Assembly: GCA_934773085.1 (NCBI GenBank) | Contig: CAKVMU010000008.1 | Location: 1 to 17,588, forward strand | Reading direction: 5' to 3' | DNA: 17,588 nucleotides | Origin: an uncultured Candidatus Melainabacteria bacterium | GTDB taxonomy: Bacteria; Cyanobacteriota; Vampirovibrionia; Gastranaerophilales; Gastranaerophilaceae | Shown: positions 8,068 through 16,846 of the stretch, piece by piece | Position numbering within the stretch: the stretch's first letter is position 1 | How the letters are laid out: the number at the start of each line of letters is the position of its first letter | The notes under the pieces: model-generated | What the model saw: the letters and a program-made list of their open reading frames with translations, nothing else | Database searches by the model: none | What the model was told of the DNA's origin: nothing | Program-made: the position numbers and the translations under genes

Positions 8068-9911
8068 TATTCCACCGTTACAGATTTTGCAAGGTTTCTT
8101 GGTTGGTCAACATCTTTACCTAAGAATTCCGCAATATAATATGCCAAAAGTTGAAGCGGCACAACTGCTAACGCAGGAGAAAGAAGTTCATTGATTTCCG
8201 GAACTCTCATAATGCAATCGAACAATTCATCAAGTTTTGAATCTGTTGAATCAGTTAATGCAATCATTCTGGCATTTCTTGCACGTGCTTCTTCTGCGTT
8301 TGAAAGAATTTTTTCGTAAACTTTACCAGACATCAAAACCGCAAGAACCGGCATTGACTCATCCAACATGGCAATAGGTCCGTGTTTCAATTCTCCGGCA
8401 GGATAACCAGTTGCATTAATGTAACTGATTTCCTTAAGCTTCAATGCACCTTCTAACGCTGTCGGATAGTTTATGCCTCTTGCAATAAATACGAAATCTT
8501 TTGAAGAAGAGAATTTTTTTGCACAAGCTTGAATTGATTCTTTGTGAGATAAAACTTTTTCAATTTTTTGCGGTAACACAATAAGTTCGTGTTTCAGTTC
8601 CGCAAGTTCGGCTTCACTCATTGATTCTTTTACTTCCGCCATATAAATTGCAAGAAGATAGAATGAAATCAATTGAGCCATATAAGATTTTGTAGCCGCT
8701 ACAGAAACCTCAATACCCGCATTTACCGGAACTAAACTGTCTGCTTCTCGAGCCATTGTTGAATCCGGTCTGTTGGTTACGATTAAAATATGCGAACCTC
8801 TCTTTTTAGCCTGACGAACAGCGGTTATTGTATCAGCGGTTTCACCTGACTGTGAAACACCGATTACAAGAGTATTTGCATCAGTAACTGTATGTCTGTA
8901 AATATATTCACTTGATGCTTCTACGTCTACAGGGATATTACAGAACTGTTCAATTATGTATTTGCCAACCAATGCAGCGTGCAGAGATGTTCCGCATGCC
9001 ACAATTTGAATTCTTTGTAAATCTTTGAGTTTTGCTCTGTCAAGAGTTACCTCATTCAATTTAATAGGTTCGTCATTAGCTCTGAGTTTACCGGAAAGAA
9101 CGTTTCTTACAACATCAGGTTGTTCATGGATTTCTTTAAGCATAAAGTGCTTATATCCCATTTTACTCAACGCAATCGGTTCCCAAGGCAAAAGTTCAAT
9201 CTTTTGCGCCAAAACATTGTTGTCAATATCAATCAACTTCATTGAATTCGGTGTTAAAGTAACGATTTGATTATCATCTAAATACATCGCTTTTTTAGTA
9301 TATTGGATAATCGCCGGAACATCAGATGCTACAAAGTGTTCACCCTCTCCAATACCAACAAGTAACGGAGCATTTCTTCTTGTTGCAACAATTGTATCTT
9401 TTACATCTTGATGCATAACAGCAAGGGCATATGCACCCTCAATTTCTTTTGTAGCAAGTCTTACCGCTTCTGTTAAATCGTGAGTTTGTGCAAATTTTGA
9501 TGCCACAAGGTGAGCAACTGTTTCTGTATCTGTTTGAGAACGGAATGTACATCCAGCCTTTTCAAGCTTTTCTCTCAGTTCTTTATAGTTTTCAATAATA
9601 CCGTTGTGAACAACAGCAACTCTTCCGCAATTACAAGAATGCGGGTGTGCATTTAGAGTAGTCGGAGCTCCGTGTGTTGCCCAACGAATATGACCAATAC
9701 CAATTGTAGATTTCGAAATATGAGATTTATCTCTTTCTACAATGTCTTTAAGATTCTGAAGCTTACCTTCTGCTTTATAAATTTCTACTTTGTTATCAAC
9801 TTCAACAGCGATACCTGCTGAGTCATATCCTCTATATTCCAAATTAGTCAAACCATCAAGTAAAATATCAACCGCTGACTTACTTCCTATATATCCGACA
9901 ATTCCGCACAT
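8067..9911 (-). CDS. glmS: Glutamine-fructose-6-phosphate aminotransferase (isomerizing)
   Basis: A 614-residue enzyme (E. coli 609) that makes glucosamine-6-phosphate from fructose-6-phosphate and glutamine, the entry to peptidoglycan and lipopolysaccharide amino sugars. MCGIVGYIG places the catalytic Cys at position 2 (first residue after Met removal). The class II glutaminase domain follows (YRGYDSAGIA, GHIRWATHGAPT, HNGIIENY, SDTE-like QTDTETVAHL), then two SIS sugar-isomerase domains (IVACGTSLHAALVGKY, GVSQSGETADT, ATKSYMAQL, LKLKEISYINATGYPAGELKHGPIA) and the diagnostic C-terminus DQPRNLAKSVTVE. AGAGG lies close upstream of the ATG. No glmS ribozyme precedes it; the upstream gap is only 65 bases. 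The stop codon overlaps the start of a 54-residue ORF (TAATG), beginning a packed operon with ahcY. Confidence 0.98.
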
Positions 9912-9976
9912 AATTACCTCTCATAATCTTTTTACCTCATTATTCTAACATAAAACTTTTTTTATACTTATTAAGA

Positions 9977-10249
9977 TTATTTAAAGAATTTTCGAACAAA
10001 CTTTACTCCAAAGAAAAGTGCCACAAATCCCATAAAGAACTTAAAGAAACCTAATTTACTTTTACCGTTTTCCTTTTTGGATTCCTGATAAATATCCTCG
10101 TTAATTGACTTCCATCTGTTCGTCGCATCTGTATCATTGTATAAATGACTTTTAGGCAAGGTTTGAGGAGCTATCGCCACTCTATTGGACGGCAGCTCAA
10201 CTTTAAGGTTAGTTGAATAATGCGAATTAAGATTTTGAACATCAGTCAT
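9977..10249 (-). CDS. Small tail-anchored protein of unknown function
   Basis: A 90-residue protein with a soluble N-terminal two thirds, rich in Asn and Ser and without a recognised domain, and a C-terminal hydrophobic helix, LGFFKFFMGFVALFFGVKFV, followed by RKFFK. This is the layout of a tail-anchored membrane protein with a basic cap. Its ATG overlaps the stop of the upstream acetyltransferase by one base (TAATG at 10251-10247), so the two are almost certainly translated together. Downstream, glmS starts 65 bases later on the same strand and may share the transcript. No homologue is recognised; the acetyltransferase-plus-anchor pairing may indicate that this protein is its substrate or membrane partner, which is inference. 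Confidence 0.7.
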   Translation of the reverse strand: MTDVQNLNSHYSTNLKVELPSNRVAIAPQTLPKSHLYNDTDATNRWKSINEDIYQESKKENGKSKLGFFKFFMGFVALFFGVKFVRKFFK

Positions 10250-10884
10250 TAGAATAGTTCTCCATATCTTAAGAGCCTATGAAGATTAGCTTTAGGCAAA
10301 TACATCATTCCTATCTGCGGTGGCAAATCAGGAACTTTTTTAATTATACAATCATCCATATAATCATTCGCCTCTTTCTCCATAAATCTAAACCCTAATT
10401 TATAAAAGAAGAGTGCTGGCGAAGATTCTTTCCATACGGGGGCCGAAAAGGTCACAATACGCCCTTCCGCACGTGTATCAAACATCGCTTTTTCCGCAAG
10501 TTGTTTGACAGCCTCCGTTCCGAGACCACATCTCTGTCTTGGTGATTGAATATAATCAATCACATAACAATTTTTTAGGAACTTTGTTTTTCGTTTCTCC
10601 GGTTCTAGCTGGAAGAAATTGAACTCATGATTATTCCCCGAAGAATTAACCGGGGAACCGTCATCTTCAACTATATCAACATAATCATCCTCAATATCAC
10701 CAGGGATAACTATATTGTCAGAACGTTTTATTTTTTTAATCCTTAATGTCGCCTTTTCTTTCAAAAATTTTGCCTTGAAAGAGAGTATCGGAGGTGCAGA
10801 CATTCCGACCAGTGACGGCGAAGCCTTTGCGACACCCATTTGCTGCTGCATACGAGTGTCAACATTCGAGATGTTGTTAATCAT
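10249..10884 (-). CDS. GNAT-family N-acetyltransferase-like protein with N-terminal LSFKA motif
   Basis: A 211-residue protein. The first ~33 residues are polar (Asn, Gln, Met, Ser), followed by PPILSFKAKFLKEK (motif LSFKA at 34-38). A linker rich in Asp/Glu and Asn follows to about 88. From about 105 it shows acetyltransferase features: YVIDYIQSPRQRCGLGTEAV (acetyl-CoA motif R-x-x-G-x-G at 117-122) with the following helix KQLAEKAMF, a strand GRIVTFSA, and SSPALFFYKLGFRF, the typical 'A..FY.k.GF' block. The early strands are poorly conserved, so it is a divergent GNAT. Substrate unknown. The ribosome site is weak, with tandem TTAGGTTAGGTT upstream of the ATG. Its stop overlaps the start of the tail-anchored 90-residue gene (TAATG). 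Confidence 0.78.
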   Translation of the reverse strand: MINNISNVDTRMQQQMGVAKASPSLVGMSAPPILSFKAKFLKEKATLRIKKIKRSDNIVIPGDIEDDYVDIVEDDGSPVNSSGNNHEFNFFQLEPEKRKTKFLKNCYVIDYIQSPRQRCGLGTEAVKQLAEKAMFDTRAEGRIVTFSAPVWKESSPALFFYKLGFRFMEKEANDYMDDCIIKKVPDLPPQIGMMYLPKANLHRLLRYGELF

Positions 10885-10925
10885 ACGTAAACCTAACCTA
10901 AATTTCTAACCTTACATATATAAAG

Positions 10926-10965
10926 TAATATTCGGAGAAAAAATTGACTTTTCCTCCGAATATTA
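10926..10965 (-). terminator. Hairpin downstream of the 962-residue GT5-like gene
   Basis: TAATATTCGGAG (10926-10937) and CTCCGAATATTA (10954-10965) form a perfect 12-pair stem, which can extend inward by AAAA/TTTT pairs around a bulged C. It lies 17 bases after the stop of the large minus-strand gene. The following minus-strand sequence (CTTTATATATG) is only moderately T-rich, so termination may be incomplete and allow read-through into the acetyltransferase gene. Confidence 0.6.
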
Positions 10966-10982
10966 TGAAGTTTTGTAAAGCT

Positions 10983-13871
10983 TTACTTTTCAGAAACTGA
11001 TTCAGAAATCTGTTTAAAATCAGCCAAATTGAATCCCAAATCCCTTAGGTGTCCAACCAGTGGGCACTCTAGGATTTTACCGTCACTATCACGCTGTACC
11101 CAACTTTGATTTCCATGGATAGCATGGTCAACAAAATCACGTTGGTTAGTTTTGTTATAGAATGCGTCGAGAGTTCTCTTCAATGCATCTGCGTAATCAT
11201 TAATCAACTCTTCAGTAAGTGCATATTCTAATGCATCACCATACAAACCTCTGCCTCTGAGTTCATCTCGAATTTCTTTCATTGTACGTTTAGTAAGAAT
11301 TCCGTTATAACCGTCTTTTACAGAGTCAACATGACCACCGGTTCTGGTCAATACAGCAGGAGTACCTTTATATAATGATTCCCACTTGTCGCCATCCGGT
11401 TCAAAGTAAGACGGACGCATTGTCCAATCAGAACCCGCCATCAAAATATTGTTAGGCACAAAACCATCCATTTGGACAAAATGTTTGCCCTTTTCCTGCA
11501 ATCTTCGTTTTGCATTAGAAACTGTGTTACGGTGTTTTCCACCCTCTGCATCAGCGCCACCAATAACGACTATCGGACGTTTTTTACCAGGATACAAATT
11601 ATCCCAATTGTTAAGAATTTTTTCCCAAGCACCTGTTGCTACCGGAACACCTTTTTGTCCGACAAAACGAACACCCATATTGAAGAACGGAATGTCATCT
11701 AAATCTTCCGGTTTAATATCAGATAAATCTGTCAATCCGGATTCCTTAATATTAAATACTTCACGATTTTCATGTCTATTAAACTCAACCATAGATTTTA
11801 GATAATCAAAAAGCATTGCTTTGTTATGTTTTCTGGCTTCCATTATGGATTCCATATCCATATCCGCAGTTTCAGCCTTGAATGTTCTTGGTTCTGTAAC
11901 TCCGGCTTGTTTAAGTTTTTCAATCTCAGCAGTCACTTGAGGAATGTTCAACTTACGCAAATTTGTTATAGTTTGCAAATAATTGTTATTATTCGGAGAA
12001 CCCATTGTTTTTGTAACAAGTTTTCTCTGAGATTCAGACAAACCTTTTACGTTATTTATTGCGCTTACAAAAATAGTAATTTTATCTTTATTTAAGTTTC
12101 CGTTAAAGTTAGCCAACTGCGATTCGCTAACTTCGTTGACAGCTCTGTCCCAACCGTTTGATTGACCTGCCATTGTACCGGCTTTATAACGTACTTCTGC
12201 GATGTGAGTAAGAGCATGACCACGTTCCGGTTCAGTTGACATTTCCAACGCATATGTAGGTGAAACCGGTTTTACTTTTGTAGCCAAAGCCATACCCATA
12301 TTTGCCATATTTACGGAACCTTCGACCGTTAAAACATTTTTAAGTGAATCTATCGGAACCTTGGTTACTTCGCCATCAGCATCGGTTATTTCTTCTGTAA
12401 ATCCTGTCAAAGCATTCTTGTATATATCATAACTGTATTTATCAAACAAAGTATTCAACATATCTGAAGAATATTCACCGCCCCAACCGTGATAATCTGA
12501 GTTGTGAACAATGTAAAGCAGGTTCATATCTTCAAATGTTTTAGCCGTATTCGCTGCCAATTCTTTATTTGCGGCTTCAACAGGAGCTTTTAATCGCATT
12601 AAAGCTGCAATTGGTGCTGTATGCCAATCATTCAAAACCATTGCATCCGGCGCTTTTATTGAATCGAATAGTGCCTGATTCAAAATATTATAAGATGTCA
12701 TTGATTTCGGATCAGATTTAATTTTAGCAAACTCATACACAAGTTTTGAGAAGAAGTTGTATCTCTCAGGTTCTGTCGCTGTTTGTGAATTTGCATACAA
12801 ACTTGAAGCCTTGAAGTAATCAGGATTTCTGAACATCAAACGTTTATAACCGTTAGAAGGGTCAATTCCGTAGAAAACTTCTACATGCTCAGTTTGATAA
12901 TCTCCGTTTCTTACAACATTGGTATCAAAATCCATTACCTTTTCTAGGCTCATATAATCCAAAAGCTTGCCGTTTTCATCTTTCAATCCTTTGTACCAAT
13001 ATCTGTATTTTCCGTCAACTTCCTGCAATGTAGAAACACCTGGGATTTCATTCAATGGTCTTACGATATAGTTTTCAACCCCAAATTCATTATTTAAATT
13101 TCTTGCAATTTGAACCGGAACTTCACCCAAACCGCCTTCTTTTTCCGGCAAAGATTCGGCCGTTGGCAACCAAACTGCCGCACTTGCCGCAAGTGCTGGA
13201 ACAACAATACCATTACCGGTAATATAACGAGAAGCAACAGTATTCAGTTTAGTTTTTACATCCGTAGCAAGAGGAATTCTGTTTCCTGCATTATCAACAT
13301 TTTTCATCAAGACCAAGTTGTCAACAGTCGTAACATTTCTGATTTTACCGTTAGTAACGACTTTTACAACTCCTTCTGAAGCTTTGATTTTGCTATCCAA
13401 CGCATTCAAGTAACCTTCGTTCCACTGTTGTTTTTCCGCAATTATTTTTTCAGCATTTGCGGATTTACTTTCGGCCTCAGCAGCTTTTGTACCCGCATCT
13501 GAAACCTTTTTATTCAATTCTGTAATTTTATTTTTTAAAGACTCAATTTTTTCTTCAGCAGCCTTTTTAAGTTCCTCTGCATCATTTTTAATAACTTCTG
13601 CATTCTTTTTAGCTTCTTCTGCCATTTTCTTTGCTTCTTCAGCTGCTTTTTTATATCCGTCTATCGCACCATTTGCTTTTGCATGTCCTTTCAGTGCGTA
13701 TGCAGAAACTCCGAGTGAAGCAACAGCAACAGCTGCCGTTACAAGCGGCAAGACTTTGTTATTTTTCTTTGCGCTTGGTTGGGTGACCGTATTATTCTCT
13801 GTTTTTACGTTCTCTTCTTTTATTCCGGAATCCATTCTAAAATTAATTCCACTCACACGTTGAGTTTGCAT
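10983..13871 (-). CDS. GT5 glycogen/starch synthase-like glycosyltransferase with N-terminal membrane segment and coiled coil
   Basis: A 962-residue protein, about twice the length of ordinary GlgA. In order: a polar tail with GINFRM (9-13 region); a hydrophobic segment at ~40-60 (VLPLVTAAVAVASLGVSAYAL) preceded by KKNNK; an Ala/Lys/Glu-rich coiled coil at ~70-150; then a GT-B fold of GT5 type. Seen motifs are KEGGLGEVP (244-251, the ADP-glucose-binding KxGGLG loop), LNDWHTAP (413-420), IVHNSDYHGWG, RFVGQKG (735-741, the paired Arg and Lys), VVIGGADAEGG, and RPSYFEPDG (819-827, the catalytic-site Glu with Cys changed to Asp). The main catalytic residues are therefore kept. AAGGAGG (13880-13886) lies eight bases before the ATG. 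GT5 enzymes extend alpha-1,4-glucans from ADP-glucose; here the acceptor is unknown, and anchoring at the membrane is inferred. It is divergent from a second GT5-like gene. Confidence 0.85.
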   Translation of the reverse strand: MQTQRVSGINFRMDSGIKEENVKTENNTVTQPSAKKNNKVLPLVTAAVAVASLGVSAYALKGHAKANGAIDGYKKAAEEAKKMAEEAKKNAEVIKNDAEELKKAAEEKIESLKNKITELNKKVSDAGTKAAEAESKSANAEKIIAEKQQWNEGYLNALDSKIKASEGVVKVVTNGKIRNVTTVDNLVLMKNVDNAGNRIPLATDVKTKLNTVASRYITGNGIVVPALAASAAVWLPTAESLPEKEGGLGEVPVQIARNLNNEFGVENYIVRPLNEIPGVSTLQEVDGKYRYWYKGLKDENGKLLDYMSLEKVMDFDTNVVRNGDYQTEHVEVFYGIDPSNGYKRLMFRNPDYFKASSLYANSQTATEPERYNFFSKLVYEFAKIKSDPKSMTSYNILNQALFDSIKAPDAMVLNDWHTAPIAALMRLKAPVEAANKELAANTAKTFEDMNLLYIVHNSDYHGWGGEYSSDMLNTLFDKYSYDIYKNALTGFTEEITDADGEVTKVPIDSLKNVLTVEGSVNMANMGMALATKVKPVSPTYALEMSTEPERGHALTHIAEVRYKAGTMAGQSNGWDRAVNEVSESQLANFNGNLNKDKITIFVSAINNVKGLSESQRKLVTKTMGSPNNNNYLQTITNLRKLNIPQVTAEIEKLKQAGVTEPRTFKAETADMDMESIMEARKHNKAMLFDYLKSMVEFNRHENREVFNIKESGLTDLSDIKPEDLDDIPFFNMGVRFVGQKGVPVATGAWEKILNNWDNLYPGKKRPIVVIGGADAEGGKHRNTVSNAKRRLQEKGKHFVQMDGFVPNNILMAGSDWTMRPSYFEPDGDKWESLYKGTPAVLTRTGGHVDSVKDGYNGILTKRTMKEIRDELRGRGLYGDALEYALTEELINDYADALKRTLDAFYNKTNQRDFVDHAIHGNQSWVQRDSDGKILECPLVGHLRDLGFNLADFKQISESVSEK

Positions 13872-13898
13872 ACTAAAAACCTCCTTACATCGGATAAT

Positions 13899-13926
13899 AT
13901 TATCTACAAGTTAAAAAAAGCGTAAA
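13899..13926 (-). promoter_or_regulatory. Candidate promoter for the 962-residue GT5-like gene
   Basis: On the minus strand TTTACG (13926-13921) and GATAAT (13904-13899) are 16 bases apart, a moderate sigma-70-type match about 28 bases before the start codon. The -10 lies inside a short AT palindrome (GATAATATTATC). Confidence 0.35.
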
Positions 13927-13994
13927 AAGAAAAATTGACACATATTCGACCTTTACTTAAAGAAAATTTACAATTCATCAGTAATTCAGATAGG

Positions 13995-14023
13995 TTGTAA
14001 AACAAATATGTTTGGAGTAGAAT
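13995..14023 (+). promoter_or_regulatory. Candidate promoter for the 894-residue GT5-like gene
   Basis: TTGTAA (13995-14000) and TAGAAT (14018-14023) are separated by exactly 17 bases, a good sigma-70-type match. The predicted leader is about 120 bases, AT-rich, and contains a direct repeat of AATTAGAGT (14081-14089 and 14101-14109, period 20). The 281-base divergent spacer (13872-14152) holds nothing else that I can support. Confidence 0.5.
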
Positions 14024-14152
14024 TCATTTGTAAGAGCCCTATTGGCAAAATTTTACTTAATATAACTTAACATTTTGGGGAATTAGAGTAAAGTTTTTTT
14101 AATTAGAGTTTTTTATATATATAGATGTGTTGTGTATTATAAGGAGTTGTTC

Positions 14153-16837
14153 ATGAGAATTAACGCTATTAACTCTGGTTATTCAGTAAATACTGCAAGT
14201 AACCTTAAGAGTGCCCAGGTCAACAAAGTAAGTGACCCAATCATTGCAGACAAAACAAATTTTGCTTTAATCAGCTTCAAAGGCAATCCGGCAAAGCATC
14301 CTGACCAAATTGCCGCATACGCAACAGAAAGCAACTATTTGGGCGGTATTTATAAAGCAGGGGGTTTAGGCGATGTAGCAGAAGCTCTTCCGGAAGCAAT
14401 TGCAAATCACGGTGAAGCCGTAACAGGCAAGCCTGTTGATGTAAGAACATTCTTCCCTTATTATTCTTTTGATGACAATGAGGGACGTATGTATGTTGCC
14501 AAAAAGGGTACCGAAGAAAAATTGGCAAATAAAACTCCTTTGGTAAGAAGCGAAGATTTTAAATTGGTAGACCAAAACTACAAACTTGAACCGGGTGAAA
14601 GATTTGCTCTTATAACAGAAGCTAAAGAAGGTAAACAGGTAACAAAATTTTTCTTCTTAAAAGATGTAGGATTAAATGGCGATGTTCACCGTATCAAAAA
14701 AGATACATTAGAAATGGAAAATGTACCTTACAGAGTTTTTGAAGTTGATACAAACGGAGCCCGTAAAGATGGCATTTACGTAATACACACGCAAGAAGCC
14801 GCAAGCGGAAAATCAGCATATGGTATTAACAGAAAATATGCAGAAATGGCAGGCGGAACAACAGCTTATGGCGGAACTACCGCATACGGTGGCACAACTG
14901 CATACGGTGGCAGAGCAGAAGGCTTTACAAGACAATTCAGAGGCAATGCAGCTGACGATATGTTCTACACAGAACAAATTCGTGCAATGGAAAGTTCATT
15001 AGAAAAAATGGACACTGCTGCACATAAAAACTTTAACCCGCAAAACATCATCTTGCACGACAGATTCGCAGGCACAATGCTTACAGATGCGATGGAATAC
15101 TCAAAAGAAGGCAAACCATATTGGCAAGGGATAAAATTTGTTGACATCTTCCACAACCCTGGAAGAGGATATCAAGGTCACTATGCAAACCCTCTTGATT
15201 TCTTCAGAGTAATTGCTACAGATGCTGACTTAGAAAGACTTCAAGCAAGTCCAAGTTATCCTAAAGTAAAAGCGATTGCTGAAAAAATCGGTAGAGGCAC
15301 CGCCACAACAGAAGAAAGTGAACAAATCTATAAATTTTTCGAACCGTATTTCAAAAACTTTATGGATGCTGAAGGCAGTTTCAACATGACAAAAATTGCA
15401 CTTGCAGCAGCAGAAGACTGTCCGGAATTAGTCAGCCCGGGACACGTTTCCATGAACTTTGGTAAAGAAGCTGCAGACAAGGCAACTGAAGATATCGCAA
15501 AAGGTTTGACAGATGATTTCAAAAGACTTGATGAATACATCCTCAGCGTTACTAACGGCGCTAAACCTGCAAACATGGCAACTGAGAAACAAGCAGATTT
15601 CTTTGGTTCAGGCAGCTTAAACGAAATTTTCAAAAACGTTGATGATGCAAGAAAATATACACCTTACACAAAAGCTGATGGCGTAGACAAAATTTTTGAA
15701 GCAAAAGCAGCTAACAGAACAAATTTGATAAACATTATTGCTGATGCTACAGAACAACTTCCTAATGACAAAGATGCAGTTGCAAAAGTATTCTTTAGCG
15801 AAGGCAAAATCAACGGAATCAGAAACGGCATGGCAGAGCTTCCTCTAACACTTGGTGGCTTATCAAAAGCTACTCCGGAAGATTTGTTATTCATCTCTTG
15901 GGGACGTCCTGACCCTCAAAAAGGTTTAAAAACAACAGCAAGAGCATTCAGAATGTTCTTAGAAGATAATTCTATACCAATTGAGACAAGAAAAAGATGC
16001 AAACTCTTATTCGGCGCAGGTGGCGGTAACGACGCATGGAGAGCTGTAAACGGAGTTGAGCCTACTGAATGGAAAGGCATCCAAGAGGAAATCAAAAAAA
16101 TCGGTGAAATCGAAGTAAACGGAGTAAAAGGTTATTTCAAAGGAAATGCATTGTATGTTAACGGATTATTCCCGAAAAGAGTTGCAAACTGTGCTGATTT
16201 AGCAGTATTAACAAGTAGATATGAGCCATGCGGAATCACACCGTTCGAAAGTTATGCAGCCGGCGCACCTGTTCTCTCTATTAAAACAGGTGGAGCACCT
16301 GACTTCGTAGTTGAAGGTAAAACCGGACTTTTAACAAAAGATCCGTTTATGCTAAGTGCTGAAAAATTAGGCAAAGCAAAAGACATCCCTGCAGATGCTC
16401 TGGATGAAGCTCGTGTCGAAAATAGTGCTAAACAAGTTAAAGACAAAATGGTTGAATTCTTAGAACCGCTTAAAAACGGTACATTTGAAGCAAAACAAAA
16501 AAGCTATATTGAAAATTGTATGAATGAAAAAATCGAATGGCACAACAATAACGCATACAATAACGGCAAATCCGCTCTTGAAGTATACTTGAAAAATAAA
16601 TGCAGAACCCAAGATAATGAAGTAAATGGAACATTTAAAAGTAATGGCCGTGGAGCATTTGACGAAACAGCCTTCAAAGCCGGTACTGGCGGAAGTGGCT
16701 CCGTTAGAAGCGGCAAAAAGGGTTGGATTATCGCAGGAATCGCTGCCGCAGCCTTAATTGCAGGGGTCGCAATCGCTAAAATGTCAGGCAAAAATAAATC
16801 TGAAAAAGAAGATGGACATTTGTCTTGTGTAGGTTAA
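14153..16837 (+). CDS. GT5 glycogen/starch synthase-like glycosyltransferase with C-terminal membrane anchor
   Basis: An 894-residue protein. The start at 14153 is set by AAGGAG (14141-14146) six bases upstream; an in-frame ATG at 14132 lacks one. The polar N-terminal tail contains ISFKG (40-44). The GT5 domain then begins: YKAGGLGDVAEALPEA (Lys68 of the KxGGLGD loop), NIILHDRFAG in the place of the family's DWH block, SWGRPDPQKG (Arg585, Lys590), and SRYEPCGITPFESYAAGAPV (Glu691), followed by TGGAPDFVVEGKTGLL. These are the catalytic and nucleotide-binding residues of glycogen synthase. Long insertions lie between them, including three tandem GGTTAY units. The C-terminus has a Gly/Ser linker, a hydrophobic helix (GWIIAGIAAAALIAGVAIAK) and a short charged tail ending LSCVG. 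The likely role is alpha-glucan synthesis or a derived transfer at a membrane; acceptor unknown. It is paired head-to-head with the 962-residue relative. Confidence 0.87.
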   Translation: MRINAINSGYSVNTASNLKSAQVNKVSDPIIADKTNFALISFKGNPAKHPDQIAAYATESNYLGGIYKAGGLGDVAEALPEAIANHGEAVTGKPVDVRTFFPYYSFDDNEGRMYVAKKGTEEKLANKTPLVRSEDFKLVDQNYKLEPGERFALITEAKEGKQVTKFFFLKDVGLNGDVHRIKKDTLEMENVPYRVFEVDTNGARKDGIYVIHTQEAASGKSAYGINRKYAEMAGGTTAYGGTTAYGGTTAYGGRAEGFTRQFRGNAADDMFYTEQIRAMESSLEKMDTAAHKNFNPQNIILHDRFAGTMLTDAMEYSKEGKPYWQGIKFVDIFHNPGRGYQGHYANPLDFFRVIATDADLERLQASPSYPKVKAIAEKIGRGTATTEESEQIYKFFEPYFKNFMDAEGSFNMTKIALAAAEDCPELVSPGHVSMNFGKEAADKATEDIAKGLTDDFKRLDEYILSVTNGAKPANMATEKQADFFGSGSLNEIFKNVDDARKYTPYTKADGVDKIFEAKAANRTNLINIIADATEQLPNDKDAVAKVFFSEGKINGIRNGMAELPLTLGGLSKATPEDLLFISWGRPDPQKGLKTTARAFRMFLEDNSIPIETRKRCKLLFGAGGGNDAWRAVNGVEPTEWKGIQEEIKKIGEIEVNGVKGYFKGNALYVNGLFPKRVANCADLAVLTSRYEPCGITPFESYAAGAPVLSIKTGGAPDFVVEGKTGLLTKDPFMLSAEKLGKAKDIPADALDEARVENSAKQVKDKMVEFLEPLKNGTFEAKQKSYIENCMNEKIEWHNNNAYNNGKSALEVYLKNKCRTQDNEVNGTFKSNGRGAFDETAFKAGTGGSGSVRSGKKGWIIAGIAAAALIAGVAIAKMSGKNKSEKEDGHLSCVG
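14852..14911 (+). repeat. Tandem 18-base repeat encoding GGTTAY units
   Basis: Three 18-base units (14852-14869, 14870-14887, 14888-14905) plus a partial fourth (GG) encode Gly-Gly-Thr-Thr-Ala-Tyr three times at residues 234-251 of the GT5-like protein. The units differ at synonymous third positions, so the duplication is not very recent or is being kept at protein level. Confidence 0.9.
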
Positions 16838-16846
16838 AATTGATAT

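Noticed and set aside
9912..9976. glmS ribozyme or riboswitch ahead of glmS
   Set aside because: The gap to the preceding gene is only 65 bases, AT-rich, and shows none of the expected pseudoknotted core.
11449..12095. Several plus-strand frames antisense to the 962-residue GT5-like gene
   Set aside because: They lie fully inside a gene with clear GT5 motifs and have no start signals or recognisable protein character.
13935..13963. Plus-strand promoter starting at the TTGACA at 13935-13940
   Set aside because: The sequence at the -10 distance (TAAAGA) matches poorly. The 13995/14018 pair is better and nearer the gene.
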